From positions 60,968 to 124,967 of the forward strand of contig JAGOJY010000007.1 in NCBI GenBank assembly GCA_017994815.1: DNA of 64,000 bases, read 5' to 3'. Every line of letters starts with the position of its first letter. The stretch's first letter is position 1. The position numbers and the translations under genes are program-made. Below are positions 8,884 to 17,515 of the stretch, one piece after another. Below the pieces are notes generated by a model, which did not search any database, was not told the DNA's origin, and saw only the letters and a program-made list of their open reading frames with translations. Origin of the DNA: Acidobacteriota bacterium. GTDB taxonomy: Bacteria; Acidobacteriota; Polarisedimenticolia; J045.

Positions 8884-10592
8884 TCCAGCACCCCCTCGAT
8901 CTCGGCGAAGATCTGCGCGTCCGTGAAGTGGCGGGCCCGAATCGCGCCCGACGGGCAGGTGGCCACGCAGGCGCCACAGGCCTTGCACAGCGCGCTGATC
9001 ACGTGACTGCGCTTTTTCTCCTCGTCGTACTCGATCGCGACGTACGGGCACAGCTCGTTGCAGACACGGCAGCCGGAGCAACGGTCCTCGTCGACCTCGG
9101 CGAACACCGCGTCGACCTCGATTTGGCCGCGGGCGATCTTGGCCAGGATCCGCGCCGATGCCGCCTCGGCCTGCGCGACCGAGTCCGGGATGTCCTTCGG
9201 CGACTGGCACGCGCCGGCGATGTACACGCCGTCGGTCGTGGTGGCGACGGGGTCGAGCTTGGGATGGCTCTCGATGAACCACCCGTCCTTGTCGCGGCTG
9301 ATGTTGACCAGCCGGGCGATCTCCTCGGAATCCTCGCGCGGTTCCATCCCGACCATCAGCACGACCAGGTCGGCGGGCACCTCGACCTCTTCGCCGGAGA
9401 GGATCTCGTTGACGCGGATCAGCATGTTGCAGCCGTCGTCGGGCCCCGCGGCGCGGATCTGCGGCTGGGTGTTCTTCCCGTACATCAGGAACATCGTCTT
9501 CATCTCGGAGCTGCGGCGGTAGAAGTCCTCGCAGCCCTTGCCGAAGGCGTGCATGTCGATGTACAGGTCGTAGATGTAGGACTCCGGGATCGCGGACTTG
9601 ATCTCGTAGCCGTACTTCAGCGCAGTCATGCAGCACACGCGCGAGCAGTAGGGGTGGTACTCGCGGGTGCGCGAGCCGACGCAGTGGATGATCGCCAGCG
9701 TGCGCGGGATCTCGCCGTTCTTGGTGACGATCTTGCCGGCGCGCAGCATGCGCTCGAACTCGAAAGAGGTGACGACGTCGGGCAGCCGGCCGTAGCCGTA
9801 AGGGGCGATCCGCGCCGCGTCGAACTCTTTGTACCCGGTGCAGACGATCACGCTACCGACGTCGTGCTCGACGTGCTCCGCGCCGCCGACGGCGATGGTG
9901 GCCTTGAAGTTGCCGACGTAACCCGAGAGCTTCGCCAGCCGCGAATTGAGCAGCACCTGCACCTGCCGGCTGGCGTTCACGCGGGCGATCTTCTCGCCCA
10001 GCATGTCGCGTGCGGAGTCGAGGTAGGGTGCCGTGAGGTCGACCCGGCCGATGTTGCCGCCGAGCCGATCGGTGGCCTCGACCAGCACCACCGGCTGGTC
10101 GGCGTCGGCCAGCTCGAGGGCGGCGGTCAGCCCGGCGATGCCCCCGCCGATGACCAGCGTCGTCGGGCACATGTTGACGAACCGCTTTTCCAGCGGTTCG
10201 TGCTGGCGCACGCGCAGGACCGCCGCGCGAATCAGGGCCGCGGCCTTGGCCGTGGCCGCGTGGTGGTCGTCGTGGGTCCAGCTGCACTGCTCGCGGATGT
10301 TCGCCATCTGCAGGAAGTAGGGGTTGAGCCCGGCTTCCTGCAGCGCCTTGCGGAAGGTCGGCTCGTGCATGCGCGGCGAGCAGGCCGCCACCACGACGCG
10401 GTCGAGCTGCAGCTCCTTGATGTCCTTGGCGATCATCTCCTGGCCCGGGTTCGAGCACATGTACTTGTACGAACGGGCCACCACCACGTCGGGCAACTCG
10501 GAGCCGGACTTCGTCACCGCGTCGCAGTCCACGACCTTGGCGATGTTCGTGCCGCAGTTGCAGACGTAAACGCCGATACGGCAGTTCGCCAT
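8862..10592 (-). CDS. hdrA: HdrA-like flavoprotein with C-terminal 2x[4Fe-4S] (QmoB-like)
   Basis: 576 residues. The N-terminal domain has VCNCGTNI, then the FAD-binding GGGIAG, the HdrA signatures HCVGSR, YCSRVCCM and DMHAFGKG, and a C-terminal pair of CxxCxxCxxxCP clusters (CSGCRVCNELCP, CKACGACVATCP). Unlike the other HdrA here it lacks the ferredoxin insert in the middle of the FAD domain. HdrA enzymes use FAD to split or merge electron pairs between H2, ferredoxin and a disulfide or quinone acceptor. TGAGGAGA before the ATG at 10592 is a good ribosome site, and the gene starts 10 nt after the QmoC-like stop. Partner choice is inferred from gene order. Confidence 0.9.
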   Translation of the reverse strand: MANCRIGVYVCNCGTNIAKVVDCDAVTKSGSELPDVVVARSYKYMCSNPGQEMIAKDIKELQLDRVVVAACSPRMHEPTFRKALQEAGLNPYFLQMANIREQCSWTHDDHHAATAKAAALIRAAVLRVRQHEPLEKRFVNMCPTTLVIGGGIAGLTAALELADADQPVVLVEATDRLGGNIGRVDLTAPYLDSARDMLGEKIARVNASRQVQVLLNSRLAKLSGYVGNFKATIAVGGAEHVEHDVGSVIVCTGYKEFDAARIAPYGYGRLPDVVTSFEFERMLRAGKIVTKNGEIPRTLAIIHCVGSRTREYHPYCSRVCCMTALKYGYEIKSAIPESYIYDLYIDMHAFGKGCEDFYRRSSEMKTMFLMYGKNTQPQIRAAGPDDGCNMLIRVNEILSGEEVEVPADLVVLMVGMEPREDSEEIARLVNISRDKDGWFIESHPKLDPVATTTDGVYIAGACQSPKDIPDSVAQAEAASARILAKIARGQIEVDAVFAEVDEDRCSGCRVCNELCPYVAIEYDEEKKRSHVISALCKACGACVATCPSGAIRARHFTDAQIFAEIEGVLEWASSLR

Positions 10593-10602
10593 CGCTGTCT
10601 CC

Positions 10603-11745
10603 TCAGGCCACCACGGCGGGCCGCAGCGCGGGGTCTTCGGCCCGCATCGCGTCCGCCTGCAGCTCGGCGAAGTACATCGCCAACGGCCGGTAGGCGAGGT
10701 GGGACCACTTGCTGAACGGCACCTCGAGCGCGAGCATCGGCACCACGCCCATCATGTGCGCGATGTAGACGACGTTCGCCGCGGCATCCGCGCCGAACCA
10801 GCGGTAGAGCGCGCTCTGCAGGATGCCGGTCGCGGCGACGTAGACCAACAGGATCAGGAACATCCAGTCCGTCTCGTGCGAGTGCGCGTAGTGCGGCTCG
10901 CGCTTCTTGATCCGGCCGCGGATGGCGTAGATCGTCGTGCCCAGAAGGCCGATCGTCGCCAGGTAGCCGAACCCGTGCGCGGCCCAGATCGTCTCCGGCG
11001 CGTGCATCGCGTGCAGGAAGAACATGATCAGGATCAGCATGGTGACGTAGCTGAGCATCAGCGTCAGGTGCACGGCCCAGGGCGCCTTCTTGTCGCACTC
11101 GCGGTAGCGCTTCTGGGTCATGAAGTGCAGTGGGAGGACCCAGGCCTTGCGGACGTAGGTCCAGAGTGGCACGCGCGTGCGCCGGTCGCTGCCGACGGTG
11201 AACCACCACATCCGCACGCAGTTGGTCAGGAGCAGCGCCGAAAGGACCAACGCCAGCGACCAGTCGAACAGGTGCACCGCCCACGACGGCAGGAACGCCT
11301 TCTCGCCGGCGTAGATGCCCAGGTCGCCGCCGCCGACGGTGAAGCCCAGCGTCACGAAGCCGATCCCGGTCAAAACCGCCACCAAAAGGATCGCGGCCAA
11401 CTCGGCCTTCCACGAGCGGTAGAACAGGCGCGAGATCCCGGTCGCGTCGTACTGCGAGGTGAGCCAGCGGCGCATGCTCATCATCGTCTCGCCCGGCTCC
11501 GCCTCGCGCGGACACTGCTCGGAGCACTCGCCGCAGTAGTAACACAGCCACGGTTCGAGGTTGCCGCGCAGCTTGGTGTCGAGCCCCATCTGCAGGTAGC
11601 GCATCGACCGGCGCGGGAAGATGAACGGCTCTTTCGAGAACGGGCAGACGGCGCTGCAGTTGCCGCAGTGGTAGCACTTCGTCACGTCTTCCGCGCCGTA
11701 CAGCTCCAGCTCCTCGAGGAATCGCGGGTTGGCTCGAACGGCCAT
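10603..11745 (-). CDS. qmoC: QmoC-like HdrC/cytochrome b fusion (quinone-interacting membrane subunit)
   Basis: 380 residues, the usual QmoC length. The N-terminal HdrC-like part has two four-cysteine motifs (CYHCGNCSAVCP and CYYCGECSEQCP) for [4Fe-4S] clusters. From about residue 115 there are five to six membrane helices with conserved-looking histidines (WAVHL, WAAHGFG, IAHMMG, WSHLAYRP) suited to b-heme ligation, as in HdrE/NarI/DsrM-type cytochromes. It should pass electrons between the HdrA flavoproteins and menaquinone in the inner membrane. A strong GAGGGGG ribosome site precedes the ATG at 11745. No HdrB (CCG-domain) gene accompanies it, so a heterodisulfide is unlikely to be the acceptor. 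Confidence 0.85.
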   Translation of the reverse strand: MAVRANPRFLEELELYGAEDVTKCYHCGNCSAVCPFSKEPFIFPRRSMRYLQMGLDTKLRGNLEPWLCYYCGECSEQCPREAEPGETMMSMRRWLTSQYDATGISRLFYRSWKAELAAILLVAVLTGIGFVTLGFTVGGGDLGIYAGEKAFLPSWAVHLFDWSLALVLSALLLTNCVRMWWFTVGSDRRTRVPLWTYVRKAWVLPLHFMTQKRYRECDKKAPWAVHLTLMLSYVTMLILIMFFLHAMHAPETIWAAHGFGYLATIGLLGTTIYAIRGRIKKREPHYAHSHETDWMFLILLVYVAATGILQSALYRWFGADAAANVVYIAHMMGVVPMLALEVPFSKWSHLAYRPLAMYFAELQADAMRAEDPALRPAVVA

Positions 11746-11750
11746 CTCGA

Positions 11751-13571
11751 TCACCCCCTCGCCAGCTCGGCGGCACGTTCTTCGATCTGGCGCAGGCTCA
11801 GGCTGCTGCGGCTGCCCGCCCCGCGTCCGCTGACCGCGCCCTTGATCGCGCGCGCGGCGACGGCGGAGGCCTGGGCCACCGTGTCCGGGATGTCGCGGGG
11901 CCCCTGGCACACCCCGGCGACGAAGATCCCGCCGCGCTCGGTCGCGGTTGGGTCGGCGTTGTAGTCCAGCTCCGAGAACCAGCCGTCGTCGTCGCGCTGG
12001 ATGCCGAGGATGTCGGCCAGCCGGCCGGCGCCGGCGGCCGGCTCCAGGCCGACGGCCAGCACCACCATGTCGACCGGCAGGTCCAGCACCTTCTCGCTGA
12101 CGATGTCCTCCCCCTTGAGGCACAGCTGGCCGTTCTGCTCCACGACCTTGGCCGACCGGCCGCGCACGACGTACACGCCCTCGTCCTTGATCCGCTCGAA
12201 GAACTCCTCGTAGCCCTTACCGAAGGCGCGCATGTCGATGTAGAACTCGTAGCACGCCGCGTCCGGCAGCTTCTCGCGGACGAGGTGCGCGAACTTCAAG
12301 GAGTACATGCAGCAGACCCGCGAGCAGTAGCTGTTGTAGTTGGCGTCGCGCGAGCCGACGCAGTGGATGATGGCGACGCTGCGCGGCGCCGGCCCGCCCG
12401 CCTCGTGCACCCACTCGTCGACCTTGCGGCGCTTGTCGTGCTGCAGCGTCTTCAGAACCACCTGCCCGCCGGTCGGGCCGGAAGCGTTGGTCAGCCGCTC
12501 GAACTCCAGCGCCGTCAGGACGTTCGGGAACTTGCCGTAGCCGTAGCGCTCGATCCGCCGCGCGTCGAAGATGTCGTAGCCGGTGGCGACGACGATGTTG
12601 CCGGCCTCGATCTCGACGATCTCGTCGCTCGCGTCGAGGTGGATCGCCTCCTTGGCGCACTTCTTGACGCAGGCCCCGCAGCGTTTGCCCTCGGTCTGGA
12701 CCCAGATGCAGGCTTCGGCGTCGATCAGGTACGAGTTCGGCACCGCCTGGGGGAACGGCATGTAGATCGCCTTGCGGCGCGCGATGCCGCAGTCGAACTC
12801 GCTCGGGGCCGACGCGGGGCAGACCTCCATGCACGCGTGGCAGGCGACGCAGGCCGCGGCGTCCACACGGCGGGCCTTCTTGCGCACCTGGACGCGGAAC
12901 GCCCCCGGTGAGCCGGCGACGTGCTCGACCTCGGCGTACGTGAGCAGGTCGATGTTCGGGTGCTGCCCGACGGCGACCATCTTCGGTGTCAGGATGCAGG
13001 CGGCGCAGTCGAGCGTCGGGAAAGTCTTGTCGAACATCGCCATGTGGCCGCCGATCGTCCCGCTGCGCTCGACGAGGTAGACCTTCTTCCCGGCGTCGGC
13101 GATCTCCAGCGCCGCCTGGATGCCGGCCACGCCGCCGCCGATCACGACGGTGTCGGGGTGGACCGGGGTGATCTCCGGGATGGCCGCGAGGCCGAACGGC
13201 ACGCCGTGGACCGCGCAGGCGACGATCGCCTTGGCCCGCTCCGTGGAGCGCGCGAAGGCCGCACCGTGCTCGCGGAACGACGCGAGGCGCACGCGGCCCG
13301 GTTCGCGGCCCGCCTCGCCCATCGCGCGGGCGAACGCGGGCTTGAAGTAGCCGGGCGTGTCGCCCGCGATGACGACGGCGTCGAGGCCGACGCGCTGGAT
13401 CTCGCGCGTGATCGCGCGGGGATCGACGCGGGGGCGCACGCCGAGGATCTTGACCTGGGCGACGTTGGGCAGGTTGGCCGCGTAGTCGGCGAGGGCCTGG
13501 AGGTCGACCGCGTCCGGCACCCCGATCCCGACCTGGCACAGGTAGATTCCGACCTTGCTCTCGGCGGGCAT
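11751..13571 (-). CDS. hdrA: HdrA flavoprotein with internal ferredoxin insert (QmoA-like)
   Basis: 606 residues, first gene of the hydrogenase operon. FAD-binding GGGVAG; TLDCAACILTPKM; an internal ferredoxin-like insert (CVACHACMEVCP and CGACVKKCAKEAI); then HCVGSR, YCSRVCCM and DMRAFGKG. It ends without the C-terminal 2x[4Fe-4S] module that the downstream HdrA carries. The N-terminal cysteine motif is degenerate (CQVGIG instead of CxCGxNI). The two HdrA proteins therefore have complementary cluster sets and could form one electron path. Start ATG at 13571; promoter and operator elements lie in the 220 bp divergent gap. Confidence 0.9.
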   Translation of the reverse strand: MPAESKVGIYLCQVGIGVPDAVDLQALADYAANLPNVAQVKILGVRPRVDPRAITREIQRVGLDAVVIAGDTPGYFKPAFARAMGEAGREPGRVRLASFREHGAAFARSTERAKAIVACAVHGVPFGLAAIPEITPVHPDTVVIGGGVAGIQAALEIADAGKKVYLVERSGTIGGHMAMFDKTFPTLDCAACILTPKMVAVGQHPNIDLLTYAEVEHVAGSPGAFRVQVRKKARRVDAAACVACHACMEVCPASAPSEFDCGIARRKAIYMPFPQAVPNSYLIDAEACIWVQTEGKRCGACVKKCAKEAIHLDASDEIVEIEAGNIVVATGYDIFDARRIERYGYGKFPNVLTALEFERLTNASGPTGGQVVLKTLQHDKRRKVDEWVHEAGGPAPRSVAIIHCVGSRDANYNSYCSRVCCMYSLKFAHLVREKLPDAACYEFYIDMRAFGKGYEEFFERIKDEGVYVVRGRSAKVVEQNGQLCLKGEDIVSEKVLDLPVDMVVLAVGLEPAAGAGRLADILGIQRDDDGWFSELDYNADPTATERGGIFVAGVCQGPRDIPDTVAQASAVAARAIKGAVSGRGAGSRSSLSLRQIEERAAELARG

Positions 13572-13658
13572 GCCGTCGTCCTGACGTTCCGCGCACAGGT
13601 TCTGTCGCGTGAACCGGACTACCTGCGGCGCGGAACTGCTCCGGGTGGTGGGGGAGAG

Positions 13659-13688
13659 TATTGTCGCTCCAGAACTGTCTCGACAATA
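13659..13688. promoter_or_regulatory. Inverted-repeat operator upstream of the hydrogenase operon
   Basis: TATTGTCG (13659-13666) and CGACAATA (13681-13688) form perfect 8-bp arms with a 14-bp spacer, about 90-115 bp upstream of the first HdrA start and 107 bp before the divergent ABM gene. The spacing suits a dimeric regulator. The AT-rich arms also resemble promoter hexamers in both directions. The cognate regulator is unknown. Confidence 0.5.
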
Positions 13689-13794
13689 AGTCTTTTGTAA
13701 GAGAAAATGCCAACGAAAGGCCTAACGACAAACGACGATGCAGTTGACAGTATGACGCGCAGGCCGCCGTCGCGTCGGCCGGCGGAGGGAGACG

Positions 13795-14109
13795 ATGATC
13801 GCGATCCTGGTCCACGTGCACGTCCGGCCGGACGACGTCGACGCCTTCGTGCAGGCGAGCCTGGACAACGCCCGCAACAGCCGCGAGGAGCCGGGCGTCG
13901 TGCGTTTCGACGTTCTCCAGCGCGAAGATGACCGCTGCCGCTTCATGCTGGTCGAGGTCTACCGCACGTCCGAGGACCCGGCGCGGCACAAGGCGACGGC
14001 GCACTACGCGAGGTGGCGCGATGCCGTCGAACCGATGATGGCCGAACCCCGGACAGGCCTGCGCTACGCCGATCTCTCGGCTGAACTGGGTCAAACGGGA
14101 CAGGTGTAA
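13795..14109 (+). CDS. ABM-domain (LsrG/YgiN-type) monooxygenase-like protein
   Basis: 104 residues with the dimeric alpha/beta ABM fold signature: an N-terminal strand (MIAILVHVHVRPDDVDAFVQ), EPGVVRFDVLQ and FMLVEVYRT, then HYARWRDAV. GGAGGG lies 5-10 nt before the ATG. It precedes the alcohol dehydrogenase by 13 bp, so the two likely form an operon that processes a small carbonyl or quinone substrate. Family members range from quinol monooxygenase to AI-2 processing, and the substrate cannot be read from sequence. The pair diverges from the hydrogenase operon and may share its control region. Confidence 0.8.
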   Translation: MIAILVHVHVRPDDVDAFVQASLDNARNSREEPGVVRFDVLQREDDRCRFMLVEVYRTSEDPARHKATAHYARWRDAVEPMMAEPRTGLRYADLSAELGQTGQV

Positions 14110-14122
14110 AGGCATACCTCAT

Positions 14123-15277
14123 ATGTACTTCGAGTTTTCGACGGCCGGTCGCATCCTCTTCGGCCGCGGGACGGTCGAACAGGTCCCCGCGGCGGCCGCG
14201 GGCGCGGGCCGGGTCGCGCTCCTCGTCACCGGCCGCGGCGCGGTCCGCGCCGCACAACTGGTCGAGCGCTTGCGCGCCGCGGGCGTCGCCGTGGTCCCGC
14301 ACCGCGTCGACGGCGAACCGACGCTGGCCGCGGTCGTGGCCGGTGCCGCGCTCGCGCGCTTCGAACGCTGCGCCCTCGTCATCGGCTTCGGCGGCGGCAG
14401 CGCGCTCGACGCCGCGAAAGCAATCGCCGCGGCGGCGACGAACACCGGCGATTTCGCGGAGCACCTCGAGGTCGTCGGCCGGGCGGCGCCGCTCGCGCAC
14501 GACCCGCTGCCGTGGATCGCCGTGCCGACGACGGCCGGCACCGGCGCGGAGGTCACGCGCAACGCCGTGCTGTCCGTTCCCGCGCACCGCGTGAAGGTCA
14601 GCTTGCGCGACCCGCGGCTCTACGCCCGTCTCGCGGTCGTCGATCCCGCGCTCACGCTCGGCGTCCCGCCCGCGGTGACCGCGGCGACCGGGCTCGACGC
14701 GCTGACGCAGTTGATCGAGCCGTTCGTCTCGGCCCGCGCCAACCCGCTTACCGACGGCCTGTGCCGCGAGGGGCTGCAGCGCAGCGCGCGCTCCCTGCGC
14801 CGAGCCCACGCGCGCGGCGACGATCTCGCGGCCCGCGAGGACCTGGCGCTGGCGAGCCTTCTCGGCGGCCTCGCCCTGGCCAACGCCGGCCTGGGCGCGG
14901 TCCACGGCCTGGCCGCCCCGCTCGGCGGGGAACTCGGCGCCCCGCACGGGGCGATCTGCGCCGCGCTCCTGCCGCACGTGATGGAGGTCAATGTCCGCGC
15001 CCTGCGCGCGCGCGCGCCCGACGCGGAGTCGCTCGCGCGCTACGGCGAGGTCGGCCGGATCCTGTGCGGCTCGCCGTCGGCCGGCGCCGCCGAGGCCGTG
15101 GCCTGGGTCCGCGAAACCTGCGTGGCGCTCGACGTCCCCGGCCTGCGCGCGCACGGCCTCGCGGCGGGCCAGGTCCCCGGCCTCGTCGAAAAGGCCCGGG
15201 GCGCGAGCAGCATGAAGGGCAACCCGGTCGAGCTCGCAGCGCCGGAACTCGCGGAAATCCTCGAGCGCGCGATGTGA
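14123..15277 (+). CDS. Iron-type (group III) alcohol dehydrogenase
   Basis: 384 residues: N-terminal NAD(P)-binding domain with GFGGGSALDAAKA, then GTGAEVTRNAV and an all-helical metal domain. Of the four metal ligands known in FucO, Asp (GLDALTQ), the His of VHGLA and the His of APHGA are present. The His of the usual DALTH is Gln here (DALTQLIE), and the second His of the usual VHGMAHPLG is Ala. DALTQ variants are common in the superfamily, so this may be normal for the subgroup. ATG at 14123, downstream of the ABM gene. Substrate unknown. Confidence 0.85.
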   Translation: MYFEFSTAGRILFGRGTVEQVPAAAAGAGRVALLVTGRGAVRAAQLVERLRAAGVAVVPHRVDGEPTLAAVVAGAALARFERCALVIGFGGGSALDAAKAIAAAATNTGDFAEHLEVVGRAAPLAHDPLPWIAVPTTAGTGAEVTRNAVLSVPAHRVKVSLRDPRLYARLAVVDPALTLGVPPAVTAATGLDALTQLIEPFVSARANPLTDGLCREGLQRSARSLRRAHARGDDLAAREDLALASLLGGLALANAGLGAVHGLAAPLGGELGAPHGAICAALLPHVMEVNVRALRARAPDAESLARYGEVGRILCGSPSAGAAEAVAWVRETCVALDVPGLRAHGLAAGQVPGLVEKARGASSMKGNPVELAAPELAEILERAM

Positions 15278-15377
15278 GCGGCCCGGCTCCCGCGCGCGGG
15301 AGCGGCCGTCCGGCCGCGCCACCGCCCGCCGACGCGGTCGGGCGCGCTCTGGGATAATCGCCGGGGGACGAACCGAG

Positions 15378-16490
15378 ATGACCGACCGCCGCGACGATCC
15401 CGGGGCGCACCGGGTGGCGCTGCCCGCCGGCAGGCCCGACGGCCGCTGCGCCGGCGACGCCCGCTACCGGCAGGTGTTCGAGCGCGGCGCCGAGCCGCTG
15501 CTGCTGGTCGATCGTGCCGGGTGCGTGGTGGAGGCCAACGCCGCGGCGCGCGCGCTCGCGGCGGTCGCCGCCCCGACGACGGGCGTCGCGTTCGACGGGC
15601 TGTGGCCCGAACCGCTGCGCGAACGGGTGCGCGAGTGGCTCGCCGCGGTCGCGTCCGGCGGGGGCGAGCTGGCGATCGAGGTCGCGCTGCCCGGATCGTC
15701 GCCGGCGGTGTTCGAGTTGCGGGGTTGGCCGGTCTCGGGCACCGACCCGCCGCTCCTGCACGTCGCCCTGCGCGACATCTCCGAAAGGGTGCGGCTCGCC
15801 GCGCGGGCCCTGCACGCCGAACGGCTGGCGACCGTGGGCCGGCTCGCCGGGAACCTCGCCCACGAGATTCGCAACGCGCTGGCCGGGATCGACGGGGTGC
15901 TGCAGGTGTTCCAGCGCGAGGGCGATCTGCCGCCGCACCGGCGCGAGGTTTTGGCGGAGACGCGGGACCGGATCGTCCGCACGCGCGAAGTCGTCGACGA
16001 CCTCCTGGCGTACATCCGGCCGCCGCGCCTCGATCGTCACCCGTGGGGGATCCCGGACGTTCTCGAGCACATCCGCGACTCCGTCGCCGGGCAACCGGAC
16101 GTCGAAGGCGTCCAACTGGTGATCGTGAACCGCTGCCGGCCGGCCGACCGCGTCGCGATCGACGTGTTCCAGATGCGGCTCGTGGCACGGAACCTGATCC
16201 TCAACGCGGCGCAGGCGATGGCCGGCGCCGGCCGCATCCGCCTGACCGCCGAGCGGCGCGGCAACGAGGTCCGCTTTCGCTTCGCCGACGAGGGCCCGGG
16301 TGTCCCGGCGCCGCTGCGGGAACGCCTGTTCGAGCCGTTCTTCACGACGCGTCCCGAGGGGACCGGTCTCGGCCTGTCGATCGCCGCCAACATCATCGAC
16401 GGCCACGGGGGGCGGCTGTACCTCGAGGACAACCCCGGGGGCGGGGCCAGCTTCGTCGTGGCGCTGCCGGCCCACGGCCCGAGAGGTTAG
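15378..16490 (+). CDS. Soluble PAS-domain histidine kinase (NtrB/HupT-like)
   Basis: 370 residues, no membrane segment. A PAS-like domain (about 28-140) is followed by HisKA with phosphoacceptor His in NLAHEIRNALAGI and by HATPase with N box NLILNAAQAM, DEGPGVP, FEPFFTTRPEGTGLGLS. GGGGGA lies 10-15 nt before the ATG, and a -10-like GATAAT at 15353-15358 lies about 20 nt upstream. It heads a run of signalling genes (CBS, UspA, NtrC-type regulator) ending at hypB. Soluble PAS kinases paired with NtrC-type regulators control hydrogenase genes in other bacteria (HupT/HupR, HoxJ/HoxA). That role is an inference here. Confidence 0.88.
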   Translation: MTDRRDDPGAHRVALPAGRPDGRCAGDARYRQVFERGAEPLLLVDRAGCVVEANAAARALAAVAAPTTGVAFDGLWPEPLRERVREWLAAVASGGGELAIEVALPGSSPAVFELRGWPVSGTDPPLLHVALRDISERVRLAARALHAERLATVGRLAGNLAHEIRNALAGIDGVLQVFQREGDLPPHRREVLAETRDRIVRTREVVDDLLAYIRPPRLDRHPWGIPDVLEHIRDSVAGQPDVEGVQLVIVNRCRPADRVAIDVFQMRLVARNLILNAAQAMAGAGRIRLTAERRGNEVRFRFADEGPGVPAPLRERLFEPFFTTRPEGTGLGLSIAANIIDGHGGRLYLEDNPGGGASFVVALPAHGPRG

Positions 16491-16532
16491 GATGGAGCGG
16501 ACGCTGATGGGTCCGGAGAGCGGGGAAGACCA

Positions 16533-17000
16533 ATGGCCACAGTCGTGTCGCAGCTGATGACCCAGTCCGTCAAGACCGTGCACCAGGACATGGAAGTCCA
16601 CGAACTGGAGAAGATGTTCCTGGCGGAGAAGATCCACGGGGCGCCGGTCGTGGACGACGCGGGCCGCCTGGTGGGCGTCGTCAGCCAGACCGACCTCCTG
16701 ACGTGGCACTTCGAGACCGGCGTGGACTACGCCTCCGGCGTGTACGAGAAGGCCGACCTGCGCGCCACCGGCGGCCGGTCGCTGCGCATCAACGACATCC
16801 GCTCGGCCCGCGTGCGGGAGGTGATGACTCCCGTCGTGCACGCGATCCTGCCGGGCGACACGGCGCAGGAGGCCGCGCGGCGCATGATCCGCCACCGCAT
16901 CCACCGGCTGGTCGTGGTCGACTCGCAACTGCACGTGCTCGGGATCGTGTCGGCGATCGACCTCCTGCCGCTGATCGGGGAACGTCCCGCGCTCGACTGA
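16533..17000 (+). CDS. Tandem CBS-domain protein
   Basis: 155 residues made of two CBS motifs: SQLMTQSVKTV, GAPVVDDAGRLVGVVSQTDL and VREVMTPVVHAI, HRLVVVDSQLHVLGIVSAIDL. Such stand-alone pairs bind adenine nucleotides and sense energy charge. A 40-residue linker joins the halves (about 64-100). GGGGAAG precedes the ATG. It sits between a kinase and a UspA protein, pointing to a stress or energy-sensing module. Confidence 0.88.
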   Translation: MATVVSQLMTQSVKTVHQDMEVHELEKMFLAEKIHGAPVVDDAGRLVGVVSQTDLLTWHFETGVDYASGVYEKADLRATGGRSLRINDIRSARVREVMTPVVHAILPGDTAQEAARRMIRHRIHRLVVVDSQLHVLGIVSAIDLLPLIGERPALD

Positions 17001-17026
17001 AGGTCCACGCCGCACGCGGAGGGCCC

Positions 17027-17470
17027 ATGGACTGGAAGACGATTCTCGCCCCGATCGACTTCTCGGAACCTTCGCGGCACGGTGTGCACGTGGCGCGCGA
17101 CCTTGCGCGGCAGACCGGGGCGCGGCTGGTCGTGCTGCACGTCGTCGTCGATGTCCTGCCCGCCCTGCTGCCGGACGTCGCCGGCTTCCGCTACGACGAG
17201 ATCGTGTCCGCGCTGGCGCAGCGCACGGCCGCCAGCCTGCCGGAGTTCTTCCCCGAGTCCGAGCGCGAGGGGTTGGACGTCTCGTTCCGGGTGGAGTTCG
17301 GCGTGCCGCACAACGAGATCATCCGCGCGGCCGAGGAACTGCCGGCGGACGTGATCGTGATCGCGACCCACGGCCGCAGCGGCGCCATGCACCTGTTGAT
17401 CGGCTCGGTGACGGAGAAGGTGGTCCGCCGCGCGCCCTGCCCGGTGCTCGTCGCGCCGCGCCCGCGCTGA
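17027..17470 (+). CDS. UspA-family universal stress protein
   Basis: 147 residues, one Usp domain: KTILAPIDFSEPSRHG at the start, and the ATP-binding GxxGx9GS motif near the end (THGRSGAMHLLIGSVTEKVV, then APCPVLVA). The nucleotide-binding residues are intact, so it probably binds ATP. GGAGGG precedes the ATG at 17027, 26 bp after the CBS gene. A role in the same stress or energy response is inferred from position. Confidence 0.92.
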   Translation: MDWKTILAPIDFSEPSRHGVHVARDLARQTGARLVVLHVVVDVLPALLPDVAGFRYDEIVSALAQRTAASLPEFFPESEREGLDVSFRVEFGVPHNEIIRAAEELPADVIVIATHGRSGAMHLLIGSVTEKVVRRAPCPVLVAPRPR

Positions 17471-17515
17471 GGCCCTCCCGCGGCGGCGCCGCGCGTTCGT
17501 GCATAATCCGGTCGT

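Noticed and set aside
13709..13722. Possible sigma-54 element on the minus strand upstream of the hydrogenase operon
   Set aside because: GG and GC have the right 10-bp spacing, but the flanking positions match the consensus poorly (AGGCCTT and TGGC), so it is not listed as a feature.
13743..13748. TTGACA hexamer before the ABM gene
   Set aside because: No -10-like sequence lies 16-18 bp downstream.
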